Source of the DNA: Tritrichomonas foetus
Lineage: Eukaryota > Parabasalia > Tritrichomonadida > Tritrichomonadidae
Length of the DNA stretch: 64,000 nucleotides
Assembly (NCBI GenBank): GCA_001839685.1
Contig: MLAK01001160.1
Coordinates: forward strand, 73,645 to 137,644
Reading direction: 5' to 3'
The translations under genes and the position numbers were made by a program. Below are positions 43,846 through 53,736 of the stretch, in pieces. The notes below the pieces were generated by a model. The model searched no databases. It saw only the letters and a list, made by a program, of their open reading frames with translations, and had not been told where the DNA came from. How positions within the stretch are numbered: the stretch's first letter is position 1; each line of letters begins with the position of its first letter.

Positions 43846-46791
43846 TCAAAAGTTTGGATATGCTTGATGCTTTGTTCTGTATGCAGTGAGTGAATCAGAA
43901 AACTCTTGGAGCTTATTCAAAATTTCTGAAACTTTTAATCCGACAGCTTTAGCTATTTGGCTTTGATAAAATTCTGATAATTTCCCAAACATTAATATAA
44001 AATCGCCATCAACAAATTTTCCAGAATCAAAAGTTTTCCCATTCTTTTCGACTTTTCTGAAATCCGTTATTTTCATATTCCCTAACCCAGTAATCCTGTT
44101 CTTCATTGCATCATAAATTTTTTTATAAATTTCATCACGCTTCATTATCACTTGTACACTTCCAGTTTTGGTAACAAATGATAAATCTGGCGAACTCAAA
44201 ACTGCAGAAACTTCGCAATTTATATTAAATGCGTACTTTGTCACCAAACTATCATTGCTCCCATTATTATTTTCATTTTCATTAATAAATGTAATGTCAT
44301 AGATCATGGAATTATCACCTATTGCCAAAATGCTAGAGTCAGATTCAAGTCTGGCAAATTTCAAAGCTTTTGGATTCATGTCGCGTGCTATTAGACTAAT
44401 TTGGCCTTTCAAAATTGTATATAAAGAAACAGAAGATACTTTATCTGCATATACAACAGCGTGAGAGTTAGGGGAAGTTAGTGAAGCACATTGAACACGA
44501 GTTGGTTCTGAACTTTTCAATTCTAAATTGAATGAGTTATTCAATATGTAAGCTTTTAATGTGGTTCCTGAAGCAACTGCAATGTATTTCTTTTTCACGT
44601 AGCAAACTGCATCAACTGGTAAGCTTAAAGAAGTGTCAGATAATCGCTTCAATTTTGAATCAAAAACAATCAATTTACCACTTTTTTCACTTGAACAACC
44701 AACAATAAGAAAGAAATCCGACTTATTATAAATCCAAATCATACATTTTGGTACTTCTAAAAGGAGAAGCGGAACAGGTGGATATGAAGTTGTAACTAGA
44801 CTGAAGTATGAATCTTTTTTGACTGCATAAACTGTCGGACAATGATTATTAGTTTCATCAACTGCAATTACATGAATATTATGGAAGATTACTGATCGAT
44901 CTTCAATATGGCTATGATGGTGGTTTTCAATGGATAGGATAGAAATTCCTTTATGCGAGAGAAAAGCAATTTTACCATTAATTCCAGCAGCATCAAATGA
45001 GGCAGGGGCTTCTATATATTCAACGCCATGATCAATTTTACAAGATGAATCTTTATTGTTATTTTCGTTATTATCATGAATTTTTATTAAAGCTGGTGTG
45101 TCAGTAATTGCTAAAATTTGATTATTAATTCTTCTGAGGTAAATTGAGGAATTGGAGATTGGAATTTTTTCTGTATTTATAAAAAGTGAACCACAACCAC
45201 CAATAATCAAATTGTTGTGATCATCATAGATTAGTGAAGAAATAAGTTCTTTTTCTTGAACTGCAAATTGATTCAGTACATTGAAATTGTTATTAATGTC
45301 ATATGAAATAATGTCATTAGTCATCCAAAAAGCGACAGTAATTATTGCATCATTTAAAGCTAAAGCTGAAACTTCAAAAGGTACAGAAAAGAAACCAATT
45401 TCAGAAATTTTTGAATCTGCAATTTGAAAAACAGTAATGGAATTATCATCAAAAGAAATAGCAATTAAATCTTTGTCATTTTCTGCTAAGATTGCTTCTT
45501 TTTCTAAAAATTTTTCATCATTTGGTAGTCTGATAGATTTCGATGTAACTTGACAAATTTCGTTTTCCTGTGTTAGAAAAATCAAAATTGACTTAGAATT
45601 TCGATCTAGAAATCCTTTATCAGTTTCACTGTCATCGTCGAAAATACTGCTAAAAGTTGATGCATCCAAGAAATATGTGGAATTAAATGTAGAAACTGCA
45701 AAAATATTACCACATGACCAAATTCGTTTTCCACCAACAATTTCAATATTAACTTCTTCAGCAGTTTGTGATCCATTCACTAAAGATCGAATTTTTCCAT
45801 TTTTCAATAATAAGCTGGTACGGTTCATCATTGATACACAATTTATTTGGGCGTAAGTATCATAAACCTTTAAGATTGAGTTTTCATATTTCAAAATATG
45901 TGCATCATCAATTTCAGAAAATTGAAAGTAGAAATTATGTCCAATAGGAACAATTGATGATATATTTTTCATTTTTAGAATCGAAATTTGATTGGTTAAA
46001 TCAAAAACTTTGTTTTTTATATCACAAACTGCTAAAAGTGGTTCATTTTCAAAAGTGTCAATTAAAAATAATGAAGAAATTTCATGATCATATTCAATTT
46101 TCTTTGTGAGTTCGTAATTTTCATAAATTTCAACACGATTATTAATAGACACAATAAATGATTTACTATTTGATCGATAATTTTCACTAACATTAGTGAT
46201 TAAAAATGGCTTTGGGATGTTGTCTGGAAATGATATTGATTTTATAGCTTCGAGTTTTGGGCCATCTAAAATTTCATAAAAGATAGTTTGATAAGAATTT
46301 TTGAGATTTTTTCCATAAACGAGAAAAACTGATGTATCATCGAAACATTTGATTGTGTAGATTTCAGAAAAAGGCAAATATTGTGTAAATGAAATTGGTT
46401 CATTTGGCAAAAGAATTTGAACTGTTCTCTTTCGAGTGTGACAAACAATCAAATTATTCGAAGTGGCCAATAAAAATTTAGGAATTTTAAATCCAATTTT
46501 ATAATCAAACTCACATGTATTTAAACATTTGAATTCTAGGTTGTCTAAACTGAAAATAATTAAAGTTTCGTTTTCAAAAAGAGCTGCCAACTTGTTCTGA
46601 CCAAAAGATGAAACACACGAAATATTTCCAAAGAAACTAAAAATTTTCGGTGGTAAAATGTCAGAATCTGTGATTTTTGATATTAAAATTTCATTCCCTC
46701 GGCTCAAAACCAATACATCAAATCCTATATTTACTGTTGTTACCGATGATATGCAAGACGGTGGATGAATCGTCCCAACAACAAAAGACAT
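43846..46791 (-). CDS. DDB1/CPSF160-family multi-propeller protein, DDB1-like
   Basis: A 981-residue protein built almost wholly of beta strands with short Asp/Asn-rich turns, as in the three-propeller DDB1/CPSF-A fold. The N terminus (MSFVVGTIHPPSCISSVTT) and a C-terminal helical end with DSGKFVDGDFILMF follow the DDB1 pattern; in DDB1 the latter segment reads FIDGDLIE. DDB1 is the adaptor of CUL4 ubiquitin ligases and takes part in UV-damage recognition; CPSF160 (pre-mRNA 3' processing) and SF3B3 (splicing) share the fold and remain alternatives. The protein is shorter than human DDB1. I start at ATG 46789-46791; seven further codons upstream lack an ATG. An Inr-like TCACATA lies 5 bases before this ATG, which supports the choice. 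Sequence is strongly divergent. Confidence 0.75.
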   Translation of the reverse strand: MSFVVGTIHPPSCISSVTTVNIGFDVLVLSRGNEILISKITDSDILPPKIFSFFGNISCVSSFGQNKLAALFENETLIIFSLDNLEFKCLNTCEFDYKIGFKIPKFLLATSNNLIVCHTRKRTVQILLPNEPISFTQYLPFSEIYTIKCFDDTSVFLVYGKNLKNSYQTIFYEILDGPKLEAIKSISFPDNIPKPFLITNVSENYRSNSKSFIVSINNRVEIYENYELTKKIEYDHEISSLFLIDTFENEPLLAVCDIKNKVFDLTNQISILKMKNISSIVPIGHNFYFQFSEIDDAHILKYENSILKVYDTYAQINCVSMMNRTSLLLKNGKIRSLVNGSQTAEEVNIEIVGGKRIWSCGNIFAVSTFNSTYFLDASTFSSIFDDDSETDKGFLDRNSKSILIFLTQENEICQVTSKSIRLPNDEKFLEKEAILAENDKDLIAISFDDNSITVFQIADSKISEIGFFSVPFEVSALALNDAIITVAFWMTNDIISYDINNNFNVLNQFAVQEKELISSLIYDDHNNLIIGGCGSLFINTEKIPISNSSIYLRRINNQILAITDTPALIKIHDNNENNNKDSSCKIDHGVEYIEAPASFDAAGINGKIAFLSHKGISILSIENHHHSHIEDRSVIFHNIHVIAVDETNNHCPTVYAVKKDSYFSLVTTSYPPVPLLLLEVPKCMIWIYNKSDFFLIVGCSSEKSGKLIVFDSKLKRLSDTSLSLPVDAVCYVKKKYIAVASGTTLKAYILNNSFNLELKSSEPTRVQCASLTSPNSHAVVYADKVSSVSLYTILKGQISLIARDMNPKALKFARLESDSSILAIGDNSMIYDITFINENENNNGSNDSLVTKYAFNINCEVSAVLSSPDLSFVTKTGSVQVIMKRDEIYKKIYDAMKNRITGLGNMKITDFRKVEKNGKTFDSGKFVDGDFILMFGKLSEFYQSQIAKAVGLKVSEILNKLQEFSDSLTAYRTKHQAYPNF

Positions 46792-46798
46792 TATGTGA
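46792..46798 (-). promoter_or_regulatory. Inr-like motif for DDB1-like gene
   Basis: TCACATA on the minus strand; its A (46796) is 5 bases before the ATG at 46791. It predicts a very short 5' leader, as reported for trichomonad genes. Confidence 0.5.
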
Positions 46799-47133
46799 AG
46801 ATCTGTTGACAAATAGACATAAAGTATTCAATTATATAAATGTCAACACTTCATCAACACTACATTTCTCAACTCTGACTTTCCAGTTTCGTAAACCCTC
46901 CCCAAAATCTTACATATACATTACACTGTAATTATTGCACATCAATTATACTAACTAGAAATATCTGGTAAAACTATTTGATCTTGTTTAGTTGATGATG
47001 TGCCTTTGATGAAAATCAACGACATCCACTTTTTCCGTGTTTATATGGTCATAATTCTATTGAAAATTGAGACTTGTCAGCTTTGTAAACTATTGAAAAA
47101 TGTCTTTCAAAATTCCGATACCAATAATTTGCC
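46799..47133. other. Divergent promoter region between DDB1-like and CMGC kinase genes
   Basis: About 340 AT-rich bases between two divergent starts. Apart from the Inr-like motif on the DDB1 side, I see no distinct element. A TTTCAAAATTCC word precedes the kinase ATG but does not fit the initiator well. Confidence 0.45.
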
Positions 47134-48156
47134 ATGTTCATTCCAAGGGGAAACGACACCTATGGGAATGATGAAATCTTGTCTTTGTTCACTATTGGAA
47201 ACAAACTCGTCACTCCATCGAATCACGTTTATGTAATTAAAAAGTTAATCGGAAATGGAATATTTGGCCATGTTTTTAAAGTGGTCGATCCAAATACAAG
47301 CCAAAAGTATGCCTTAAAGGTTGGCCAATTTGGCGCGGCAAACAATTTGATAGAAAAAGAGAGAAATATATATGCCACTATTGAAAATTTTCCAGAGGCA
47401 CAAAAAATAAATTTTGGCCGAATGGTTGATTTCTTCACACATGAGGGACGTTTTGTTATAATTTTAGAAAAATATAAAATGAGTTTGTTCAAATTATTAC
47501 AAAATCGTAAATTTCAAGGTTTTCCACTTTTTTATGTTTCTTTTATGATAAAACAAATTTGTAATGCTGTTTCTGCTTTAACAAAAAATTCAATCATTCA
47601 TACTGATTTAAAACCAGAAAATATCATGGTAACGAAAGATTCCGTTTTAAAAATCATTGATTTTGGGTCAGCAGCGTTAAATGAAGATTCCATACCTGAA
47701 TATTCACAATCAAGACATTATCGAGCACCTGAAATAATTTTGGGTTGTGAGCGAACATTTCAAATTGATATTTGGTCCATTGGATGTATTGCAGCTGAAT
47801 TATATTTAGGTCTTCCTATCTTTGCTGGTACATCTGCCCTGAATATGCTTCAGCTAATGGAATTGCGACTTGGAAAGTTTCCAACAATTGCGTTTTTCGA
47901 TTCTCCATTTATTGATAATTATTTTATCAACAATGAGGTGAAAAAAGGCCCAAATGGTTCTGTTGAAGATCCTGCAAGGTTTGCAATCCCAAAATTAAAA
48001 GACCTCGTTTTTGCAATTCAATTTCCTAATGAAACAAATGAACAAAAAAAAGTTTTTTGTGATTTTTTGTCAAAAGTTTTGGAAGTTGACCAATACGAAA
48101 GGCCAACCATTGATGAGGTTCTTTTACATCCATTTTTGAAAATGCAACCATCATAA
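47134..48156 (+). CDS. CMGC protein kinase of the PRP4/CLK/DYRK group
   Basis: A 340-residue protein, essentially one kinase domain. GNGIFGHVF glycine loop, ALKV (Lys62), HTDLKPENIM (Asp158), DFGSAA (Asp176), SRHYRAPEIILG activation segment, and DIWSIGCIAAELYLGLPIF. HTDLKPEN plus SRHYRAPE recall CLK/LAMMER kinases, while NMLQLMELRLGKFP aligns best with the insert of PRP4-type kinases. Relatives phosphorylate splicing factors (CLK, PRP4) or act as general growth regulators (DYRK). The kinase insert is followed by a short helical C-lobe ending HPFLKM. ATG at 47134; no long N-terminal extension and no Arg/Ser domain. All catalytic residues are kept. Confidence 0.9.
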   Translation: MFIPRGNDTYGNDEILSLFTIGNKLVTPSNHVYVIKKLIGNGIFGHVFKVVDPNTSQKYALKVGQFGAANNLIEKERNIYATIENFPEAQKINFGRMVDFFTHEGRFVIILEKYKMSLFKLLQNRKFQGFPLFYVSFMIKQICNAVSALTKNSIIHTDLKPENIMVTKDSVLKIIDFGSAALNEDSIPEYSQSRHYRAPEIILGCERTFQIDIWSIGCIAAELYLGLPIFAGTSALNMLQLMELRLGKFPTIAFFDSPFIDNYFINNEVKKGPNGSVEDPARFAIPKLKDLVFAIQFPNETNEQKKVFCDFLSKVLEVDQYERPTIDEVLLHPFLKMQPS

Positions 48157-48401
48157 CTATTTTTGATTATTTTTATCTCTGATATTTGTGTTTTATTGAT
48201 ATGTTTGTTAAACATTAAATTTCGTGAATTTTCCTTTTGTTATTCATGAGAAATGGAATTTATTATATCATTCATGATTTTTTGTGAAATAAGGTGATTA
48301 AAACACTGATAACTTTTCAAAGAATGTTCTTTCGACGAATAATTAGAAAAGAATTTTCCATAGTAAATTTTTTAATATAATCTAATTTAACTCATATAAA
48401 T

Positions 48402-50327
48402 TCAAACAGAATCTTCATCAGACGAAAACACAATATCAGTTTTACGAGTCTTCTTTTGATAAATCAAAGGTGATTCATCATCAACTTGCTCTTCACGCCT
48501 TCTTCTCCTTCTTCTTCTCTGGAAAGGTGGTGTAACATCAGATTCAGCTGGCTGTTCAATATTTGAAGCATCTTGTCCCTGTCTAGGTGTTGAATATGTT
48601 CCACTTTTATATATATCTTCTGGATCTCGAATACGTCTTCTTCTTCTTCGATTTTCATTGTGATTATCTTCATTATCACCCTCATATTCATTTCCATGTG
48701 GACTGTTCATTTGATTCTGCCTTGGGGATCTTCCTCTTGGTGATTGTGATGGATATGCTTCAGAAATGTTTTGTCTATTACTTCTTGGAGTGTTTTTTCC
48801 AACCATGAAAGAATTTGGTTTCACATCCTCTAGATTTAATTCATCTTGATCTTCTTCTTCAAACTGGCTTTGTGTTTGATTATTGTTTTGCTGATCCACT
48901 TCTTTCTTTTGTTGGTTGATTTGTTGTTGGTTTTGTTGAATGAATTGTTGGCTTTGATTTGGATGTCTTTGATTATTCGCTCTTCGCCAACAAATCACGA
49001 CTAAAACTACAAGAACAATTATTGCAACAGCTTCTATTACATCAAAAACAACAGCTGTAATCATTCCAGCGTGCATTTTAGGATAACAATCAATGCATGT
49101 ATCATTATCAAAATCAGTAAAATTATCTTCAGTAGTCATGTCACTGTAATCATCAGAATATGAATCTAATGAGTAGGTGACATCTTCTGTTGCATTTTCA
49201 TCTGGTGTAAATCCAGGTGGATATGTAGTTTGTCCTGGCTTTAGAGTTGGTGCTGGTGTTCTTGGAATGTAGCCAAAACAGATGGCTGATGCAAAGTATT
49301 GATGTGCATACGATGATGTTTTTGAAACAATACAATTACTTAAAGTTGCATCTCCCCATTCACCTGCATCAATCACAGAATTTCTCAGTATTAAAACTAT
49401 ATTAGAACGTGCACTTGTTGAAACATTTCCAGAATTCGAAATAAATATGCATTGATTCACAATCGGTGAAGTTGTTCCAATGAGAAAGAAGATTCCTGAA
49501 GATGCTGTATTAGATACAAAATTACAATTATCAATGTTTGTAGTTTTTGCATTTCCCAAATAAAGTGTTGATGATCCAAAATCGTTAACAAATGAAGAAA
49601 AAGAGAGAGTTGAAGGTACTGAATCTGAATCATCAGCTTTAATAACACCCACTTCAATTCCTGAACCTTTTCCACTCACTAAATTCCCTGTTGAATTTAA
49701 ATAAGTTAATGTCAAAACGTTTCCTGTTGTATGAATGGAACTACTTTTTGATTCAATTGCACTTTTTCCACATGTTGCAATTGATAAATAGTTGATTTTT
49801 GCATTTCCGCTTCTAGTGTTTATATATAATGATTGACCAGAGTCTACAGCATGACATTCCATTGCACAAACATTATTCATGAGATTACTTTGACAGCTTG
49901 AATAAACGGCTCCCCCCATTGATCTGGGTTGTGTTGTATAACAACTCGTGAATGCTGTATTATTGATTTGTAAAATACTTCCTACTGCTGAAATGGCTCC
50001 ACCGTTACTGCTTGGGACTGGAACGACACAATTTTTAAAAACACACAAATTGATATAAATATCGTTATTGTTTGTATTTGGTCGCTGGTCAATAAAATTC
50101 TGATTGGTAAAATATGAATCAATTTCATTGGATTTAATTGCTGTTGATAGGAATCGATTAAAATTTGAATTCAACAAATATAAATTGAGATTTGGATTTT
50201 TAAAGATAGCAGGTTGGGTGAAGTAGGAAAATTTTGTGTCTGATATCTTGAGTGAACCATACGATGATAAAAGTGGACTGGTTAGCGAATGTGAAAGTAA
50301 GAGATACTGAATCGTAACATTCAGCAT
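48402..50327 (-). CDS. Pmp-like beta-helix surface protein with membrane span and Gln/Arg-rich tail
   Basis: Predicted type I surface protein of 641 residues. Residues 1-390 carry the irregular short repeats of a right-handed parallel beta-helix, as in chlamydial polymorphic outer-membrane proteins and the trichomonad Pmp family (SNGGAISAVGS, MGGAVYSSC, NFVSNTASSG, CIFISNSGN). Next are an acidic Thr/Tyr/Asp-rich stalk, a CIDCYP pair, one long hydrophobic span (about 420-448, ending VVLVVICWRR), and a 190-residue cytosolic tail rich in Gln, Asn, Arg and Ser. Trichomonad Pmps are candidate adhesins. The start ATG (50325-50327) is the first after an in-frame TGA. No convincing signal peptide precedes the first repeat, so the 5' end may be truncated or the start misplaced. 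Confidence 0.8.
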   Translation of the reverse strand: MLNVTIQYLLLSHSLTSPLLSSYGSLKISDTKFSYFTQPAIFKNPNLNLYLLNSNFNRFLSTAIKSNEIDSYFTNQNFIDQRPNTNNNDIYINLCVFKNCVVPVPSSNGGAISAVGSILQINNTAFTSCYTTQPRSMGGAVYSSCQSNLMNNVCAMECHAVDSGQSLYINTRSGNAKINYLSIATCGKSAIESKSSSIHTTGNVLTLTYLNSTGNLVSGKGSGIEVGVIKADDSDSVPSTLSFSSFVNDFGSSTLYLGNAKTTNIDNCNFVSNTASSGIFFLIGTTSPIVNQCIFISNSGNVSTSARSNIVLILRNSVIDAGEWGDATLSNCIVSKTSSYAHQYFASAICFGYIPRTPAPTLKPGQTTYPPGFTPDENATEDVTYSLDSYSDDYSDMTTEDNFTDFDNDTCIDCYPKMHAGMITAVVFDVIEAVAIIVLVVLVVICWRRANNQRHPNQSQQFIQQNQQQINQQKKEVDQQNNNQTQSQFEEEDQDELNLEDVKPNSFMVGKNTPRSNRQNISEAYPSQSPRGRSPRQNQMNSPHGNEYEGDNEDNHNENRRRRRRIRDPEDIYKSGTYSTPRQGQDASNIEQPAESDVTPPFQRRRRRRRREEQVDDESPLIYQKKTRKTDIVFSSDEDSV

Positions 50328-51570
50328 TTTATCGTGAAAATCTTCTCAGATTGAAAAATTTTTAAACGGCTGCCTCGATAAAAAAAAAATAGACGATACT
50401 TTATTCAAATTTTAGAAAATTGAATAGTTTATTTATACGATTTCTCGAGACGAACTTTTGATTCTTTTCATCACCATCTTTTTTTAATCTCATTGTCTCT
50501 TTTGGTCTTCTTTATATTATAAATTTATGACTGGGAAAACTTTTAAGCCAGAATTTTTGATCAGTCACGAATATTTCATTTTTTCACTGATTATGTTTAA
50601 CATTGTTATAATTAAATTCTTTATGATTAAATTCGTTATTGAAGTTGAAAGCATCAGGCTGAATATAGTTATGATTGTAATATCAAGAATTATGTGATTT
50701 GATCGAAACAAAATCAAAAAAGCATTTCCAAAATTCTCATATTAACACCTTTCAACAATTCAGTGTTTGTTCTTATTTTTATATTTGTATTTGTTCTTCA
50801 TGATATATTATAGAATGAAATTGAAAATTGGATAGAATGAATCATTTCCTTATTATTTCGATTAAATTGCTCTGAAAGTCAATTAAGTTTAAATTATCAT
50901 TAAAATTTATTACTAAATTTGCATTATTCTACAATCATAAACATATCTGACAACATATCATAAAGAAGAGTTTCACACTTCATTTTCGAATTCACAAAAA
51001 TTCAATAGATTTATTCAATATAAAGATATCGAATATAACAAATCAATGATATTTCGTATCAACACAATAAACTGTGAAAGGAAGTATTCATAAAAATAAA
51101 AATGTAGATCAATCACCAATAGCATTGATTTCAAGCTTTTTACAAATTGATCATAGTTTAGCAACGATTATAATGTCAGATGATATATTTATTTATGATA
51201 ATAACTTTCACGATTCTCCACAAATGAATGAACAATAAGTGTCAAATAACCATCAGTTATTTTCATTCAAAAATCAAATAGTTTTTCAATGAAAGTAATT
51301 CTGCTCATTCAATTTTCGAGTTTTTCTATCTAAATTTGAAAATTGAATTATATTTTTTAATCTACTTGTGATTTTCACACAATATATTAATCGACACCTT
51401 TAAATTATTTCAAAACAATGCTATGAAAATATATTCAAAATTAATCTCAACACAATCAATTTTAAATTCAATTATTGTATATTGTTCTGCTTAAAAAAAC
51501 TTGAAGCTTTTTGAATAGAATTGATAATATAACAACTTTTTGAAATGGAAGGAAATCTACCAAAAAAGTG
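50328..51570. other. AT-rich spacer, nothing recognised
   Basis: The 1.2 kb between the divergent Pmp-like and TBC genes contain only short frames and A/T runs. I see no tRNA boxes, no tandem repeat and no close Inr motif before the TBC start. Confidence 0.6.
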
Positions 51571-53361
51571 ATGAGTGGAAAGGCGGGAAAGCACGACAAA
51601 CACAAGCGTCACGGTCACAGAAAGTCAACGTCAATTCCAGAAATAGAAAAATCAAAGGCAATGGACGCAGGCGAAGAAGAGAAGAAAATCGAAAATGAAA
51701 ATCACGAAAAATCAGAAACTATAAATAAGAACAAAGAAAACAAGCCCGAAGAAGTCTCTTCTCCACTCGTAGAACAAATCGAGCAAAAAAATCCCGAGGA
51801 AATGGAAAAGAAAGCTGATAATAAAAAATCACAGAAAAGTTCATCCGACAGCGTTAACGATAGTAGCGACTCATCAGAATCATCAAAAAAGGAAGTTTCA
51901 AAAGACAATAAGAAAAATTCAACACAGAAAAACGCACAAAGCGACTCATCCGATAGCGTAGAAAAACCGCCAACGCCCAAAGAAGAAAAAATAAAAACGG
52001 AAAACGATGACAAAAAAGAAGAGAAAAAAGAAGACAAAAACAATGACATAAAAGAAAACAAAAAAAGCCACAGAAAAGATAAACATAAGCATAAAAAATC
52101 AGATAGACATCGGCATAGAAAATCAGATTCAAAGCCAAAATCGGAAAAAAAGTCGAATGATCCACCACCGCCATCGCCTTTGACGAATGAGGCCCAAAAT
52201 ACCCATCAAACTTCTGATGACGAATCTTCTTCAAAAAGTTCAAAGGAGCATTCAAAAACTGAGAAAAATCAATCATCCCCAGAAAAACCGTTAGAAAAAG
52301 TTGATACAAAATCTCCGAACAAAAGTCAAATTAGTCCAAATAATCAAGCAGATGAAGAATTTGAATCTCGTCCAAAAGTCGACCGTTATGGACTCATCAT
52401 TACAGAGACCGTTAAGCTTTCTGCTGAAGAGAAACAATTACGTCGCGAAGAATCTATCAAAGAATCAGAGCGTGAATTGAAATGGATCAGAATGACACAG
52501 AGTTATAGTACATGGAGAAACTTCCCTCGAAAAGTTATCAAAAGGAGAATTATGAAAGGAATTCCAGATGGAATGAGAATGTGGGCCTGGCAGCTCATTC
52601 TTGATCCAAAAGCATTCAAAAATGTTCAGCTGTTAAACCAACGCGAAACAGTCCAGTCATTCGTCGAAAAGGGGCGAATGGAATGTTGCAATATTATCGA
52701 GGTCGATTTGCCTCGAACGATGCCACAAATGGTCATGTTTTCCAAAACAGATGCAATTGACTCACTTCGTTCAATTCTTCACGCCTATTCAAATTATGAC
52801 AGTGATTTGGGATATACCCAGGGTATGGCATTTTATGCAGCCATGCTCCTCTGCTACATGGAAGAGGCCACAGCCTTCTGGTGCTTCAAGGAAATAATGA
52901 TGGGAAAGAGCCACTTGCTAAGAAACTTCTTCCTTCCCGAGTTTCCATCATTAAACAAGCTGACGCAAGTCTGGGAGTATTATTTGAATACAAAATTCAA
53001 GAAAATTGGCAAAAGGTTTGAATCCATCGGTGTCCTGACAATAATGTATGCACCATCTTGGTTTATGTGTAACTTTTTGAATTCATCATTTCCAATGGTT
53101 TTGAAACTGAGAATCTTTGATTGTTACCTTTACTTTGGAACAAGAGCGATTTTCTCATTCGCAATAACAATTGTAAAAATGCATGAAAAAGTGCTTATGA
53201 CAGAACCAATGGAACATGTTGTGCCGCTCCTTCAAAGACCTGCAGAAACGAAATATATGAGTGACTGGCGTGCTGTAATTAAGAACTGGCAGGCAAACTT
53301 CCTCACTAAGAAACAGTACAAAGAACTGTTTACAAAATGTAAGATTGAATACATACCGTAA
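51571..53361 (+). CDS. TBC-domain Rab GTPase-activating protein
   Basis: Predicted RabGAP that switches off Rab GTPases in vesicle traffic. 596 residues from ATG 51571 (the preceding GTG is not needed). The first 270 residues are a Lys/Glu/Ser-rich disordered tail containing HKHKKSDRHRHRK-type basic clusters and many Ser-Asp-Ser acidic sites. The TBC domain runs from about 330 (GIPDGMRMWAWQLIL) to 560. Its dual catalytic fingers are both present: Arg382 in IEVDLPRTMPQ and Gln417 in GYTQGMAFYAAMLL. Following blocks EEATAFWCFKEIM and APSWFMCNFLNSSFP fit the family. An active GAP is therefore likely. The Rab target cannot be inferred. No second domain follows; the protein ends about 15 residues after the last helix. 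Confidence 0.93.
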   Translation: MSGKAGKHDKHKRHGHRKSTSIPEIEKSKAMDAGEEEKKIENENHEKSETINKNKENKPEEVSSPLVEQIEQKNPEEMEKKADNKKSQKSSSDSVNDSSDSSESSKKEVSKDNKKNSTQKNAQSDSSDSVEKPPTPKEEKIKTENDDKKEEKKEDKNNDIKENKKSHRKDKHKHKKSDRHRHRKSDSKPKSEKKSNDPPPPSPLTNEAQNTHQTSDDESSSKSSKEHSKTEKNQSSPEKPLEKVDTKSPNKSQISPNNQADEEFESRPKVDRYGLIITETVKLSAEEKQLRREESIKESERELKWIRMTQSYSTWRNFPRKVIKRRIMKGIPDGMRMWAWQLILDPKAFKNVQLLNQRETVQSFVEKGRMECCNIIEVDLPRTMPQMVMFSKTDAIDSLRSILHAYSNYDSDLGYTQGMAFYAAMLLCYMEEATAFWCFKEIMMGKSHLLRNFFLPEFPSLNKLTQVWEYYLNTKFKKIGKRFESIGVLTIMYAPSWFMCNFLNSSFPMVLKLRIFDCYLYFGTRAIFSFAITIVKMHEKVLMTEPMEHVVPLLQRPAETKYMSDWRAVIKNWQANFLTKKQYKELFTKCKIEYIP

Positions 53362-53736
53362 GCTTTTATTTTATTTTATTTTAAAATCAAATACTGGTTT
53401 TGGATATATTGGATATTCAAAACATCATTTACAATAACTGCGCGTATTAAAATTCGTATTTTATATTTTTCTTTATTATTTTTCATTGATTTATTTCCTG
53501 AAACTTGTGCTCAAATTAGTAACTGTTTGACAATCGATATGAAGATATCTAAGCAAAAACGAAATAAACATAAAAGAAATAAAATAAAATGGTATTTTAA
53601 AAACCAGAAAAGTAATAAAAGAATGAATTAGAAAACCATTAGTTTTTCTTTATTTACAAATATATTTTTCTTTTTCATTTTGATAGTTTTAATTATAAAT
53701 TATATAATATAATTCTGTAATATGTACTGTGAGTGA
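53362..53736. other. Convergent AT-rich spacer
   Basis: About 375 bases between the 3' ends of the TBC and TAF5-like genes, with long T- and A-rich runs. No gene or repeat recognised. Confidence 0.6.
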
